Of a stretch of DNA of 64,000 nucleotides, positions 1-14,006 are shown piece by piece (position 1 is the stretch's first letter; each line of letters opens with the position of its first letter). Source of the DNA: Emydura subglobosa (lineage: Eukaryota > Chordata > Testudines > Chelidae). The notes under the pieces are model-generated. The model searched no databases, was not told the origin of the DNA, and worked only from the letters and a program-made list of their open reading frames with translations. The stretch is taken from NCBI GenBank assembly GCA_007922225.1, contig ML680086.1, positions 8,683,472-8,747,471 of the forward strand, written 5' to 3'. A program made the translations under genes and the position numbers.

Positions 1-179
1 TTTCAGTAAAAAATGTCAAGTATATTTGCCACCAGGACGGAAGGCAGTCAGCCAGCACCAGTCCATGAAGACAGCAAGCACGACACGCACACAGAGAGGA
101 TGTTTCTCTGCACCCTCACAATTTTTTTTGTTTGTTTCTTTAAAGACTTCAATGCTGAAACTAACAGACAGGCAATATG

Positions 180-415
180 TCACTAAAGTACCTCTACACT
201 ACCACCATGGTATCCGAGCAACTCACAGGCTTTAATGTATTTATCCTCACAACACCCATGTGAGGTAGAAATGCTATGATCCCCAGCTGACAGATCAGGA
301 ACCAAAGATCAGAGAGACTAAGTGACTTGGCCAAGGTCACACAAGAAGTCTGTGGCATAACAGGGAACTGAACCCAGGTCTCAGGAGTCCCAGACTAACA
401 CCCGAACGACCATTC
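180..415 (-). repeat. MIR-type core-SINE
   Basis: Read on the minus strand this has the MIR arrangement: a tRNA-like 5' part, then the core with the complement of ccaaggtcacacaagaag, then the 'cctcacaacacccatgtgag' tail. This long form, with the tail text about statures of cctcacaa/tgaggtag, is common in turtle DNA as I remember it. Diverged, no target duplication visible. Confidence 0.8.
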
Positions 416-1096
416 GTTCTGGCCACCAAGTGGCCAATAAACTGAGTCAAGACATAAGTGGCACTGCCGACAGGCCCACCCGATTCAAAAGTACTATCGG
501 ACAATAAGAAAGATTTATTTTGCTCCTTCAAGTTTTCCATAAAGAAGGGGACCAAAAACTAAAGCTACAGGACAACTGGTACCTCAAGCCCCAAAGACAG
601 ATTCCCTGGGTGACCTGTAACAAAGAAATAGAGTTGGCAAGCTATGATTCCATCAAGATGAACCCTGAATTACCAGATGGCAGCCCTGCATTCAGTGATC
701 TGTGCTAACTGAAGCTAAATTGGGGGGGATTTCAGACAGTTGTTCTCTGAAGCTCAGCTAGCAAGCACAGAGAGGCTGCTCCCACAAGCACACTCACCAC
801 CTGCACATCAAGCCATGCCACATTTACAGAAACCATTTAAAGAACAGGATTCTTGAGGGGTCTGAAGCCTGGAGTCAGACTGAGTTATTCTGAAAGGCTG
901 AAGAATAGGACATGTTTTCCTGGCTAGAGGTCACACTGGGACAGAAATCTGGATTCACTTAACCCACAGGGATTAAATTTCAAACACACTGATCTCAAAT
1001 TGATCCCTAGGGCAGCAAACACCACATGTTCGTCTGCCATAGGACTGTGCTCAGATATTAGTGATAAGAGGTGGGTAGAGAAACAAGAACTGGGCT

Positions 1097-1330
1097 GTAG
1101 TAGGGGTCTCTAATTCTGTACTCGTGGAAGAATTTTATTTTGTATCTGTATTGTTATAGACATAGTTGCTGACGATAATTTTGAAATAAATTACAATCAC
1201 ACCCATTTCTGTTATTTTGGTATAATGTTATTTTGACAAAATATGCAGAATTTTAAAATACTGTGTGAATAATTTTTAATTTTTTGGCACAGAATTCCCA
1301 CAGGAATACTTATGAAGTGGAAAATTTTGC
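1097..1330 (+). repeat. Unclassified AT-rich dispersed repeat, copy A
   Basis: About 230 bases align by eye with 62050-62310 in the same orientation. Shared blocks include 'gaactgggctgtagtagggg', 'attttgaaataaattac', 'gcagaattttaaaatactgt' and 'tttttaattttttggcacag'. The class is unknown to me; it could be an LTR or DNA-transposon end. Confidence 0.7.
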
Positions 1331-2084
1331 CAACAAATCCAATTTTTCACAGCCCAGGTTTCTGCCTCAATTGAAACTGAAATTGCATAAAATCATAATG
1401 TACTGCAGATTTCCCCCTCACTGCAATCAGGAGAGATTCACATAACTCAAGACAGGAGGCAGCCCTGCCTGAACCTTAGTCTGACACACAGATCAGCAGA
1501 TGCAGCAATGGGAAGTGCAATGCTGCCCTCTAGGGATCGTTGGCAGAGGGTCTTTGCTCTTTGGAGGGTTAATGCCAAAAAACCCAAACGTTTGTGTAGA
1601 AAAGCTGGAGAGTCTGGCAAATGGTTCAGGATCCCACTTTCATGTATAATGGAATAAGAGCTTTCACACCCGAGTACCTCCGGGGATGCGATCTTGCATT
1701 TATGAGGTTGGAGATGTTAATGCAATGACTCATCCTATCATGACTTCACTGGAAGATCATGGAAAGAAAACATGGAAATGGGGGAGCGGATCTCCTGTTT
1801 AAACGCAGATTTGGTAAGCAAAAGTGACAAGGAAAGTTATGGAAGGAAGTGAGCAACAAAGAATTCACGATGCAGAGATGGACTTCAATATTTTCCCCAG
1901 TGAGAAAGGGCCAATCTCACATGGGAGTCCAAACAAGTCTACATTAATGTCAGTTACGTGCTGAGGAGATGAGAATAAAGTAAATTCACCCCAGTTTAGG
2001 GTTCACCCACATAAGAAAGTTTTACCAGTTTAACTTCAAGTGCTATTTTAAATCAATTTAGTTCAAACTTTTTTTTGCTGGAAC

Positions 2085-2232
2085 ACCTTTTGAAAATATT
2101 TCAGGCTGTGATGACCCTCCCATGCTATGCCATCTTTACAGCATGTGCTGGGGCTGACAGATTGTGACCCCCACATAAAACCTCATGACCCCATGAAGGA
2201 TCACGGCCCCCAGTTTGAAAACCCCTAATTTA
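2085..2232 (+). repeat. hAT-like element, terminal fragment
   Basis: The end 'cccccagtttgaaaacccct' and the repeated 'tgtgacccccac / catgaccccatgaaggatca' wording match a hAT-type family I recall from turtles, whose inverted end is the complement of this text. The other end was not located, so this is a fragment. Confidence 0.35.
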
Positions 2233-4679
2233 ATTGAACAAGTGTAAAGGGCTGCATAAACACTTATCTTGGTTTAATCCAGACTTATTTCTGTTAAGTT
2301 TAAGCAGATCAGGAATTGCTTTAAACCCAACCAAAATCAGGAGGTTCACACCAGTTTTGTTAACCAGTTTGGAAAATGATTTAAGTTTAACTGTGTATGC
2401 AGAGGAGGCCTTAGACTCCAGGGCCAAATTCAGAGGTGGGCATGTTAGATCCCTTTACATCAAACTAGACCTTCCTAAAGCTACTTCCACGCACTCTACA
2501 GATATGACGGAAGTGAAATGAGTAACTTCCACTATTTTTGTGGACTTCTGACCAAATTACATCTAACCTGAATGAGGTCATCTCGCTTCATATATCTACA
2601 GTGGCATCAAGGCCAGTTATGGTGTCCTTACACCTTAATCCTAGCATTTCTGGTCTCTGACTAGCAAAGCACTCGGAGTCCTGGCTTCTTTCTGTACCCT
2701 TATTCTTTCATGTTCCCAGAGGGCACTGTGATTTAATTGTGGTGTCAAGAAGTTGAAGCATCTGATTCAGCCTGAAAAGGAGATGGATGGAGAGCCACCT
2801 AGCGGCTGAGCTTTGTAGACACATTTACACAGTTGTACAGAAGGGCTAGGACTGATGCCAAAGGATGTAAATCTGTGCACAGCCCTAAATACTGCAGCTT
2901 TAGCCAGTTTCCTACAAAAAGCTGTTTCTAAGTTTGCTCTCCAAGTTCAGGTGTGACCTTTCCCCTTTTTTGCAGGATGATTTAGACCCAGTGTATTAAT
3001 TACTACACATTTTAATCAACATACCCATCACTGTGTTCTCTATACTAATGTGGCCTCTGGATATATGTTGTCTCCCTCTCTATTAGTACATTCTACGGCC
3101 CAAAGAGCAGCTGCAGCAGACTTACAGGTAATATCTTGTAACAAGCTTGCCAGGCTGCCATTTCCAACGTTCACAAGTTTCCTAGGCATCTGTAACTTCC
3201 TACACAATTCTTAACATGCCAAGTATCTCTATTACATGACTCAATAGGCTCCTTTCTCCCAACAGAGATCTGACCCTTCTCCAGATGGCATCATATTTAC
3301 ACCTGAGCTAAACTACATGGAAGCTCTGCATTAAGACTAACACTTACTGCCCACCTCTCCTATGGTTAAATGAGCTCTTACCCAAGTGACCAAACATAAA
3401 AAGGACCATAGATTTGCCCCACAACATTGTCATAAAAATGCAATTTGAACTCAATTAAAAAATACTTTACTAAGCACTCAAGACTGGAAGGGCTTGACTG
3501 TTTCCCCCTTTGTATATTTCTTCACCAGGGTATACATCATTAATGAATGATCTGACTGTCTCACCCCTTTCTGAACAGCAACCCAGCCCTCCACAGAGGA
3601 GTCACAATGCCTTCCTCCCTCCTCCTTTGAATTGCTTCATGAAATTTATTCCTTCTCATTTGCATTCAGTTACTGGATAGGTTTTATTCTCCTGTTTTTA
3701 TTCATTCTGTTTTAAGAGTAGATTAAATTGTTTAGGTTAACATTAAACTGGTGGCTTGAAGGCCATGCTGTCCTCTAACTGCACCACTGTTTAGTATAGG
3801 CAAAGTACCTGAAGGGAGATTCTCTGGGAATGTCTATTTGTCTTTGACAGCAAATTTTGCAACACTAAGCCTACTGAAAACGTGTTACTGATGAGCAATA
3901 AAGTCTCCTCTCCAGTGATCCCAGCCCACCTGCTCTGAACTGAGTGTTTCATGCTGGGATTGCTTTGCTGCAATTGCTTTTAATTAAAGCCAGGAAAGGA
4001 CAACCCTCTCTTTAAATTCAGTTCAAGTCTTCCAGTACTAGGAAGAGCTCTGCCCTAACCAGAAGCAGCCACTTCCAGCTGCTCATTTACTGATCCATTT
4101 AACATCAGTGACCATCACTTTGGATAATGGATATCTTTGTTAAATACTCGCTCCTTCCCCCTTCCCAGGAAGAGGTAGGTCCTAGCAAATAGCAGTGCCA
4201 AAGGGGGCATGTCACATGTCCCTTCTCTTCCTCAGAAGCTGATAACACGCACACACTGTAGGATCCAGCTGCAGGAGGCAGAAGTGCTCTGCTGATGAAT
4301 GGCAGGGAATTATCCCCATAACAACAAGAGCTCCCTACAAAGAGATCACATCAAGGTTTCTTCCATAAATCCAGTTGCACTTTTGGCCCTTACATTTCTC
4401 CAAGTCACCCAGACTTATTTACGTTTGGGCTTTTGTTCTCTGCCCGATTCATTCTCTTCCCCAGGTCAGAACTGCATTTGTTTGCATGGAGGCATGGCAC
4501 CACCTCTGTAGTTCTTTCAGCTAACTCTTCCTCATCTTGCTGTGGAGGTGAAGGTGAAGTAGTCATGACTGGCCTCTGACACTTCAGTTCCGCCACTAAC
4601 TCCCTCATTTCATCCTTGGAGGCTGGCACTGATCTCTCCATTGAGGAAAGAAGCTGCTTACATAACAGATCATAGTATC

Positions 4680-4790
4680 TGTCAGGCCAGATCAGATCAT
4701 TGGCTCATCTACTCCAATATTGCAGCCAGTGCCAGGTGATTCAGAGACAGATGCAAGAAATCCCATAATCAAAGGGCCTCCCAATGGATG
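4680..4790 (-). repeat. CR1 LINE 3'-end fragment
   Basis: The string 'ggccagatcagatcattggc' followed by 'cagccagtgccaggtgattc' and 'gatgcaagaaatccc' resembles the reverse complement of a CR1 3' end. A related fragment lies at 20053. Short and diverged. Confidence 0.4.
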
Positions 4791-6066
4791 AAGTTTCTTG
4801 CTAAATGCCTTCAGTTAGCAATTGGCTTAAGCCCTGAAGCCATATGTATCAAAGCTACCTCATTCTCAGCCCTGGCACAACAGAAGTCTGGCAGGGGGTA
4901 GAAGTCTGCAATATAAGGTCTGCTTCTTCTTGAAGCAATTTATCTGGAAGCAAAGACTCACGTTAAGAATCCTGTCATTGCCTTTCATGTCAGATGTGGC
5001 ACAAAAGTCCGTGTTGCATAACCTGTACAGGGAGTGCCTTGCTCTGTCTCGTGGTGACCTCAGAACAGCAGTACAAGCCCTTGTGATCACAAGCCTCTGT
5101 TTTCATGATGCAAAAAAGGACATTTCATGCAGCTCCCACTGAACGTCCTACAGCAGCAAAGCAGATAATTGCAGGCCTCTGTTGTGGGAAATGAGCTCAA
5201 GGCACCTATTCTGATTCAAAGTACCCCTTCCAGGAAAACTCTCCCACTGTTTTGTCCAATGCTCCCAAGAAGTACAATGGCCTCAGACCAACCCCATTAT
5301 TGTTTCCACAGAGAACAATCTTTGGTTAGTTAGCATTAACCTGCTACCAGAAGCAGAGCTGATGCAACCGGTTCCTACAGAAGTCTCACCTCTGGATTGA
5401 ATGGTTTCAGATTAGCCCCCAAAGGAACGCTTTTTCACAACGCACAACCACCAGAGCATTTGACACGACAGACAGGTTTTTAAGAGGCCTAGAACTGGAA
5501 TGGCAGAGGTGCTGCAGATCAGGATGAGGTGCATTTGCACACGTGTCTGAGGGGCTCTGTGGATTGATAGCATAGGGTATTGAAGATACAGAATCAGTGT
5601 TTGCATAACTGGAGAGATGAAGCTGACACTCTAGTTCCCTGGTGCAAATCAGTGCTGCCAGACTGTCACACTTCAATGAGCACTAAATTCACTTATAAGA
5701 GGAGCCTCGTTAAGTATTGTTAGCTATCCCCCACATTAGTGCCACCCCATGTTAATCTATTTTTTCTATTTTATTAACATGACCTGCTCTGTCAGCTTGA
5801 CTCTTAGTTACATGATCCCGATCACTATTGATTTTGCCAGTACTTTAGACTGCTGACATGAATGGGATAAGAGCGTATCTCCTGTACATTACATCCTGCA
5901 GAAAACTGATCTCAGCTGCTTTCTCTGAAGAAAAGTTGATGGTGGTCAGAGCTTCACTCAGTGACCCCAGATGGAGGGAGCAGAGGCAACGTATTAAGGT
6001 GAAAAAAGCCCACAACTGCAAGCAGCAGCTGCTAGTTAATTCTGAAAAAAAATGAACAGTGAGTTA

Positions 6067-6440
6067 TGTCACGGGGTGTACTCCCCACATTGGTTCTGAG
6101 GAGACTGAATTGGGCCAGGTGGAGGGAGGGAGCTTATTGGGAGGAAGCTCACCTGTGAAGGAAGAGGAGGGGACTACAGAAATCCCAGAAGCTCAGAGCA
6201 GAAAGGGGCTGGGAAAGTCTGCAGTCACTGCCTGGCAGAAGGGCAGAGCGTTAGAAGGTTGCAGAGGCAGGTAACCTACCATTACTCCCAGGGAGGAGGG
6301 AGTTGACAGACTGGCAACCCGGGGGGGAGTCAGATAATAAGGAAAGGGCTCAGGGAAAAGCAGTGAGGTCTAGAAGGGAACAGACCTTGGTGGCTGAATA
6401 GAGGGTCCCTGAGCCAGAATCTGGAATAGTCTGTGTAGTC
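6067..6440 (+). repeat. Repeat beginning TGTCACGGGGTGTACT
   Basis: A purine-rich stretch that starts with TGTCACGGGGTGTACTCCCC, close to the left end of the element at 28149 (TGTCACAGGATGCACTCACC). The right border is uncertain; the purine-rich text runs up to AHCY exon 4. It could be an LTR or a large inverted-repeat transposon end. Confidence 0.35.
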
Positions 6441-6452
6441 TTCCTAGGGTCA

Positions 6453-6692
<240 letters not shown>

Positions 6693-7944
6693 TCAGGTCT
6701 CTTATTCATGTGTGTCCATACCTGAGTGTATAAATCAGTTACATCAGCAGCATTCAGTGCCAGAGCCAAAAGGTATGAGCTGCCCTAGTAGCCAGGAGTA
6801 ATCAAGCCCAGAGGCAATCATAAGAAAGTACTCTGTGTTTGCAGCTGAAAACAGATCTCGCTTAGAACAACCAGGATAGAATTAGCTTTGCCTCAGGTTA
6901 CAGGCCACAAAATTATGGACCTTGGTCAGAGCTTACCAGACATTAACTTCCCTCAAAAGCAAACAAGATGACAGAAAGATAAAGCCCCCCAGACACTCTA
7001 TAATCCCCTACCTTCTCCTGATTTCAGAGCCATTAACAGCCCCCTCTCCTTCCCAGGCATTTGTGCACATGGTCGCACGCCTCACTCACTAGGCACCCTC
7101 AGGCATTGCAGAAGCACACCCAGTTCTGTTATTTATATGTCCAGAGGCAGGGCACACTTCATGCAGTGCTGTTAATTATTCAGTACAGGCAGCCTGTCCA
7201 TCCTGCTATCCCACCTTCCACAGATGCACTCATCAAAGCCACACGAGGCGCTGTGTATCTATATGCCTTTGAGGTCTGATAAATTCAATATGCAAAGCAC
7301 AAGTTAGAAAACCAAAAAAAGGGACTTGAATCCACAAAGGGAGGAAATTAGAGGCAAAGACCAAGCAGCAAGGCCAACACCCCATCCTTAACTCATTCTC
7401 TGGCAAGGGGATTCAACTTCCAGAGACGGAGCGGGAGGAGAGGCCATTTTAACCTTGGAGACTGACTACGGCACGAGTGACATCATATTCCAGAAAACAG
7501 GATCTTGCCTCCTGTTTTCTGGCATATGATTGGTGTGCCTCTGGTCTGATTTCCAAGGGCAGGAAAATTAAAGAGAACTAAACAGTTTTAAATTGCTGCA
7601 AATAAAAAAAAAAAATCATAGCTGGGGCCCTGACCCCAAATGGCCCACGGGAGTTCCATGGTAACAGGCATTACAGCAGGAATGAAAGAGAATCCCTCCA
7701 CGAAGGGAGGAACCAGAATGTTAGAAAATGGATCTGGCTACTATTACTGTATGGTCTCATGTCATGGAGTTATTGACACCCACAGCCATGAGACTACAAT
7801 TTTTGGCAGAAGAATGCAATAGACATCTGACAAGTAACTCTAGCATTCTTCAACTTCCCTGTCACACACAAAAATGCTGCCATTATGAAAAACACAAAAG
7901 TTTGAGAGAGACAGTCCAACTGCTTTTGTTTTGTTCATTCTTAG

Positions 7945-8222
7945 CTCTGGTCTACACTAGACCTATACTGGCATAACTATGTCACTCAGGGGTGTGAAAA
8001 ATGCACATTCCTGAGTGACATGATTATACCGACCTAACTTCCCATGTAGACGGCACTGTGTTGGCAAAAAAGCTTCTTCACTGACATAGCTACGGTCTCT
8101 CCAGAAGGTGGATTAAATACACTGATGGGGAGAGCTCTGTCCTGTTAGCTTACAACATCTTCACCAAAGCACTACCGTGGCAGTGCAGCTGCTCCAATGC
8201 AGCGTTTTAAGTGTAGAATTGC
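7945..8222 (+). mobile_element. hAT-like MITE
   Basis: Begins 'ctctggtctacactag' and ends 'ttttaagtgtagaattgc', inverted ends of the 'gtctacact' type. Inside is 'ggcataactatgtcac' with 'gtgtgaaaaatgcaca'. The same family occurs inverted at 46328 and partially at 47360. No coding capacity. Confidence 0.7.
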
Positions 8223-8364
8223 CTTCATTCTCAGTTTGGTGTTTTAAATCTGGCCTTTAAACATCACTCTCCCCAGGGACAAAAGCAATCATAAGGGCAA
8301 ATGATGAAATGCCCCCAGCACATTTTTCAGAAGGCCTTTGCTGGAAAGTGCCAAAATAGTCAGA

Positions 8365-8530
8365 GGATCTAAAAGACTTTACAAAGATGAAACTTTAGAG
8401 GTAGGAAACAGACACAGGGAGCTTAAGTGACTTGTCTTAAGTGCTGCAGCAAGTCATTGGTGTAGCTGGGAAGAAAACCCAGTAATCCTACTTCCCTCTG
8501 CTCTAGCCACTAGAAAATGCAGCTCTGTTT
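8365..8530 (-). repeat. MIR-type SINE
   Basis: The complement reads as the MIR core: 'gacacagggagcttaagtga' then 'cttgtcttaagtgctgcagc', and the tRNA-like part towards 8520. Diverged. Confidence 0.6.
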
Positions 8531-9442
8531 GATCAACTGTATTGGCTGCATTGCCCTTTTTATCACCCTCACAGTCTGTGTGAAGAACTGCTGCTTCATC
8601 ACATTTCTGAAAAAACACTGGACCTAATCTATTCTGCTTATATAACATTTTCTCTTCTCATTTTATTACTAGAGGCAGCTGCATGAGTATAGGATCCATG
8701 TCCCTCAAGAGCTCATGTCCTGTTGATTCTCCCCCCTAGCAAAGCCTTAATCAGCTGTCTGTGAGCCAGTGTCACTTCAACAAGAACCTACTGTGATCTC
8801 AGCAGATTAGATCCTCAGGTAGGAAATAAGCATCAGGAGCAGATGAATGTTTAACAAGTGGCTTATGCCATTGTCTCTGGTAGTATAAGAGAAGGAAAAG
8901 ACACACAGACAGCCGATCCTCACTGATCATTTGGTTTCCTATGAGACATCAGCACTAGGGTGGACAACAACACAGCAGTATCACTTTGCATGGTCCTCCA
9001 CCAGCCATTATTTGGTTCCTGCTGTCAGAGGAGATTGATGTCCTCAAATGTCTCAATTCTGGGTTGAAATGAACCCAGATACGGAAAGAAATATGGCTGA
9101 AACAGCCAACTTTGGGAGTTGATACCACAAAGAAATTGCCCACTTTCACACAGCTTTCAAATTAAACCATAACAGGGCTGCAGGCCCTGCCTGAAACAGA
9201 GCCTCACCTCAGCCATGTTTCAAATTTGTAACAAAACTCATCTGAACTGGAGGGCATGGAGTGATTTGCCAACAGGGCTTTAAACATAGAACTGCATGAT
9301 CCCTGAAACCTACATCTATTGTACTTTGAAATAAACAGCAGGATTTTGTTTAGGGGATAAGGCAGTATGCCGCATTTACTATGAATACAGAAAAGAAAAA
9401 CATTTTAAAAGAAAATAATTGCCTAAAACACACTTTTATTTA

Positions 9443-9448
<6 letters not shown>

Positions 9449-9490
<42 letters not shown>
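9449..9490 (+). repeat. (CA)n microsatellite
   Basis: About 20 uninterrupted CA units, followed at once by a C-rich run (ccaccccccccccc) to about 9503. Likely polymorphic. Confidence 0.97.
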
Positions 9491-9491
<1 letters not shown>

Positions 9492-9639
9492 ACCCCCCCC
9501 CCACAGGAGGGATATAATGACTAGTTTTTTTGTTGCTTGAGCTGAAGCCACTGGCCAAGTGGTTCAGGCACGAGGTTGGAGCCAGGCCTTTGTCAGTCGC
9601 AACACGATGCTTTTTGGGGGTATACAGAATGAGCCCAGT

Positions 9640-10430
9640 GTTTACAGTTTTGTTTTTGTTTTTTTAATACTTATTTATTTTTATTTGGGTTTATGGATTT
9701 TGCTATGTTAGATAGTTTTTTTGTTTGATGTAATTATTCTTTACATTTGAAGTTGTAAGTGTGACAGCTTTATTATTTTTTTATTTTTGTTTTATATTTT
9801 GTTTTTGGGTGTTACTTTTTTGATTTTTGGGGTTATTAGATTTTTGGTTATTTGGGTTGTAAAAGTTTTAAAAACAGACTTTTTTTTTTTTTTGCCTCTG
9901 AGGCCGAGAACATTGCTTTAGCAATTTTTTTTTTTGCTGTTTTATTTTAACATTTAAATTGCATTTATTTTTTATTTATACTTATTAAAATTATTATATT
10001 TTATTTTATTAATATTTGTTTTTATTTTATTTATTAATTTAATACAAATTTTATATTTACATTAATTTATTAAAAAGGAATATATATGGTATATGTAGAA
10101 ATTTTAAATTTTAGTTTTATTACATTTTTTATATGCATTGAGCATTTTACTGTGCTTGTAAATTATTACAATTAGATTTTGGGATGTTTTTAAACATTTA
10201 CTTAGGGATGTAGCACACAGCAGGGGCTTTAATATGTTATAAATGTTAAATTACAGAATATTTAGGCAGGATGTTTTTATTTTAGTTAATTATTATAATG
10301 GAGCCTGGGGTGGCATGAACAAACAATTAATGTGTTTGGAACATTTTTATTTATAATGTTTAGTTTTTTTTGTGGGGGGGGTTTTAGTGCAAGGATTAAT
10401 TTTTAAGCTTTACATAGTGTTTATGGTTCA
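9640..10430. other. Cytosine-depleted, T-rich tract with purine-C context bias
   Basis: On the plus strand T exceeds half of all bases, G is roughly twice as common as C, and C is about 6%. Counting 9661-10420 by eye gives 47 C, of which 42 follow A or G and only 5 follow C or T; three of the five sit in one patch at 9893-9905. Both flanks (9540-9630 and from 10430) have ordinary composition. No gene or known repeat is recognised inside. It may be a deaminated (hypermutated) retroelement, a low-complexity expansion, or an assembly problem next to the microsatellite. Confidence 0.75.
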
Positions 10431-10439
10431 GGCCTGCTT

Positions 10440-11190
10440 TGGTTCAGGCCTATGTTACAGTATTACAGTGCCAAGGCCTGCTGGGACCTACACATTTCAG
10501 CCCCAAGTGGCAACCATGCAGTAGCTGGAAAATTCAACAAAACTGGGAAAGCACTAACTACTCAGGTAATGGCAACCACACCAGAAGGGCCTGAAGTATA
10601 TAACAGAAAACCCCATATTTTCACATCATCTGCAAGAGAAGGCATAAATGCAAATGGCACAAAAAGCAACCAGAAAACTGGGATTGGCCTTCCTCACCTC
10701 TTTTTGTTATACAAATGATCACTTATAAAGCTAGTGAGGTTCTGATGGAGCTTTTTGTGCAGTGGATTCAAGCAAGTCCCACTGCATCTGGAGTTACTGC
10801 ATGCAAAATGTCTGGGATTGGTGCACCAACATATGCCCTTCCACTAAAGAGGAAAAGTTATTTCAACCTGGGACCACTCAAAAACCTGAAAGTAAGGTGT
10901 CTGCAGAGTACATATTTACATAGATCAAAACTGAAAGTTATGGTATCACCTGATAACCTACAGCAGCATCAAAACAGCAGAGCTTAGCCTGCTAAACAGC
11001 TTTGGGGATGGTAGTCTATAACACACAGCAGGCATGCCTGTGAGCTTGACACACCACAAATGCTGCCATTGCAGCCAACCTGAAAGGACACATCATTGAA
11101 TATTTTGGGGACAGCATATGCCCTGTAGCCCAAGACATCCCACTCCCTGAACACCATATGCAGCCTTCATTTTTATAATCTGTGCCAGTT
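10440..11190 (+). other. Unassigned stretch with two short adjoining ORFs
   Basis: Two plus-strand ORFs of 88 and 90 codons (10452-10718 and 10715-10987) meet in an ATGA overlap. Neither product resembles a family I know, and there are no splice-bounded exons. Composition is ordinary. It lies directly after the C-poor tract and may be the rest of the same inserted element, but I cannot name it. I do not consider these genes. Confidence 0.3.
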
Positions 11191-11201
11191 AAATAGCTTT
11201 C

Positions 11202-11427
11202 GGGTATGTTTACACTGCACCTGGGAGGGAGTCTCCTAGCCTGGAGGGACAGGCTCCCAGTAGCTCCGCTTGAGCTAGCACTAGCTGTGTGGATGTTGCT
11301 TCAGAGCCCAACCTGCTGTCTGAGCCACAGCGTCCATGCTGTTATTTGTTGCGCACTAGCTAGCTAGCGCAGGCTGTCTGCCCAAGCTGGGAGTCTCGCT
11401 CCCAGGCAGCAGTATAGACAGCCTTAG
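11202..11427 (+). mobile_element. hAT-like MITE
   Basis: Inverted ends: 'gggtatgtttacactgcacc' at the left and the complement of 'gcagcagtatagacagcct' at the right, each followed inward by a 'ctgggag...gagtctc/gagactccc' block. Palindromic, non-coding, about 225 bp. Confidence 0.75.
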
Positions 11428-11642
11428 TGACCAGAACAAAGGCGGCTGCTAACCTAGATCCTTTAGTTTGTATTCCAGGATCAGTCATTCTCAAGGTATG
11501 TGGACTGCTGGCTGATGCAACACAGCCTGGATTAAACTTCCTATGTTGCAACAGACACCGCTTTGGAGGGTTATTTCTATCCTGGAGTTTATTCTTAGAG
11601 CCTGATTTGCACATGCTTTGATTAACTAAAACAGGCAGCCTA

Positions 11643-13815
<2,173 letters not shown>

Positions 13816-14006
13816 CTCAGCGCCCAGAGCCACCAGAGTATCTATCAGAACTGCAGTCTGCACAGTCATGTGAAGGCAGCCTGCGATACGAGCTCCTTTC
13901 AGTGGCTTTGATGCTGCATACATCTCCCGCATCTTCATCAGCCCTGGCATCTCATTCTCCGCAATCCCAATGGCCTTCCGACCCCATTCTGCTAGGCTGA
14001 TGTCAG
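13816..14006 (-). CDS. AHCY: AHCY coding exon 2
   Basis: Encodes [60 protein letters not shown] and LGAE. This is the N-terminal half of the substrate-binding domain, including the His55/Thr57 loop that holds the adenosine moiety. The 191-base exon has acceptor ATTGCAG and donor GAG|GTAAAG. It takes one base from exon 1 to complete Ala10 and ends in phase 0. Gln59 replaces the Glu of mammals. Intact frame. Confidence 0.97.

Noticed and set aside
9449..9505. CA and C runs as a possible regulatory Z-DNA site
   Set aside because: An ordinary microsatellite inside an intron; no supporting neighbourhood.
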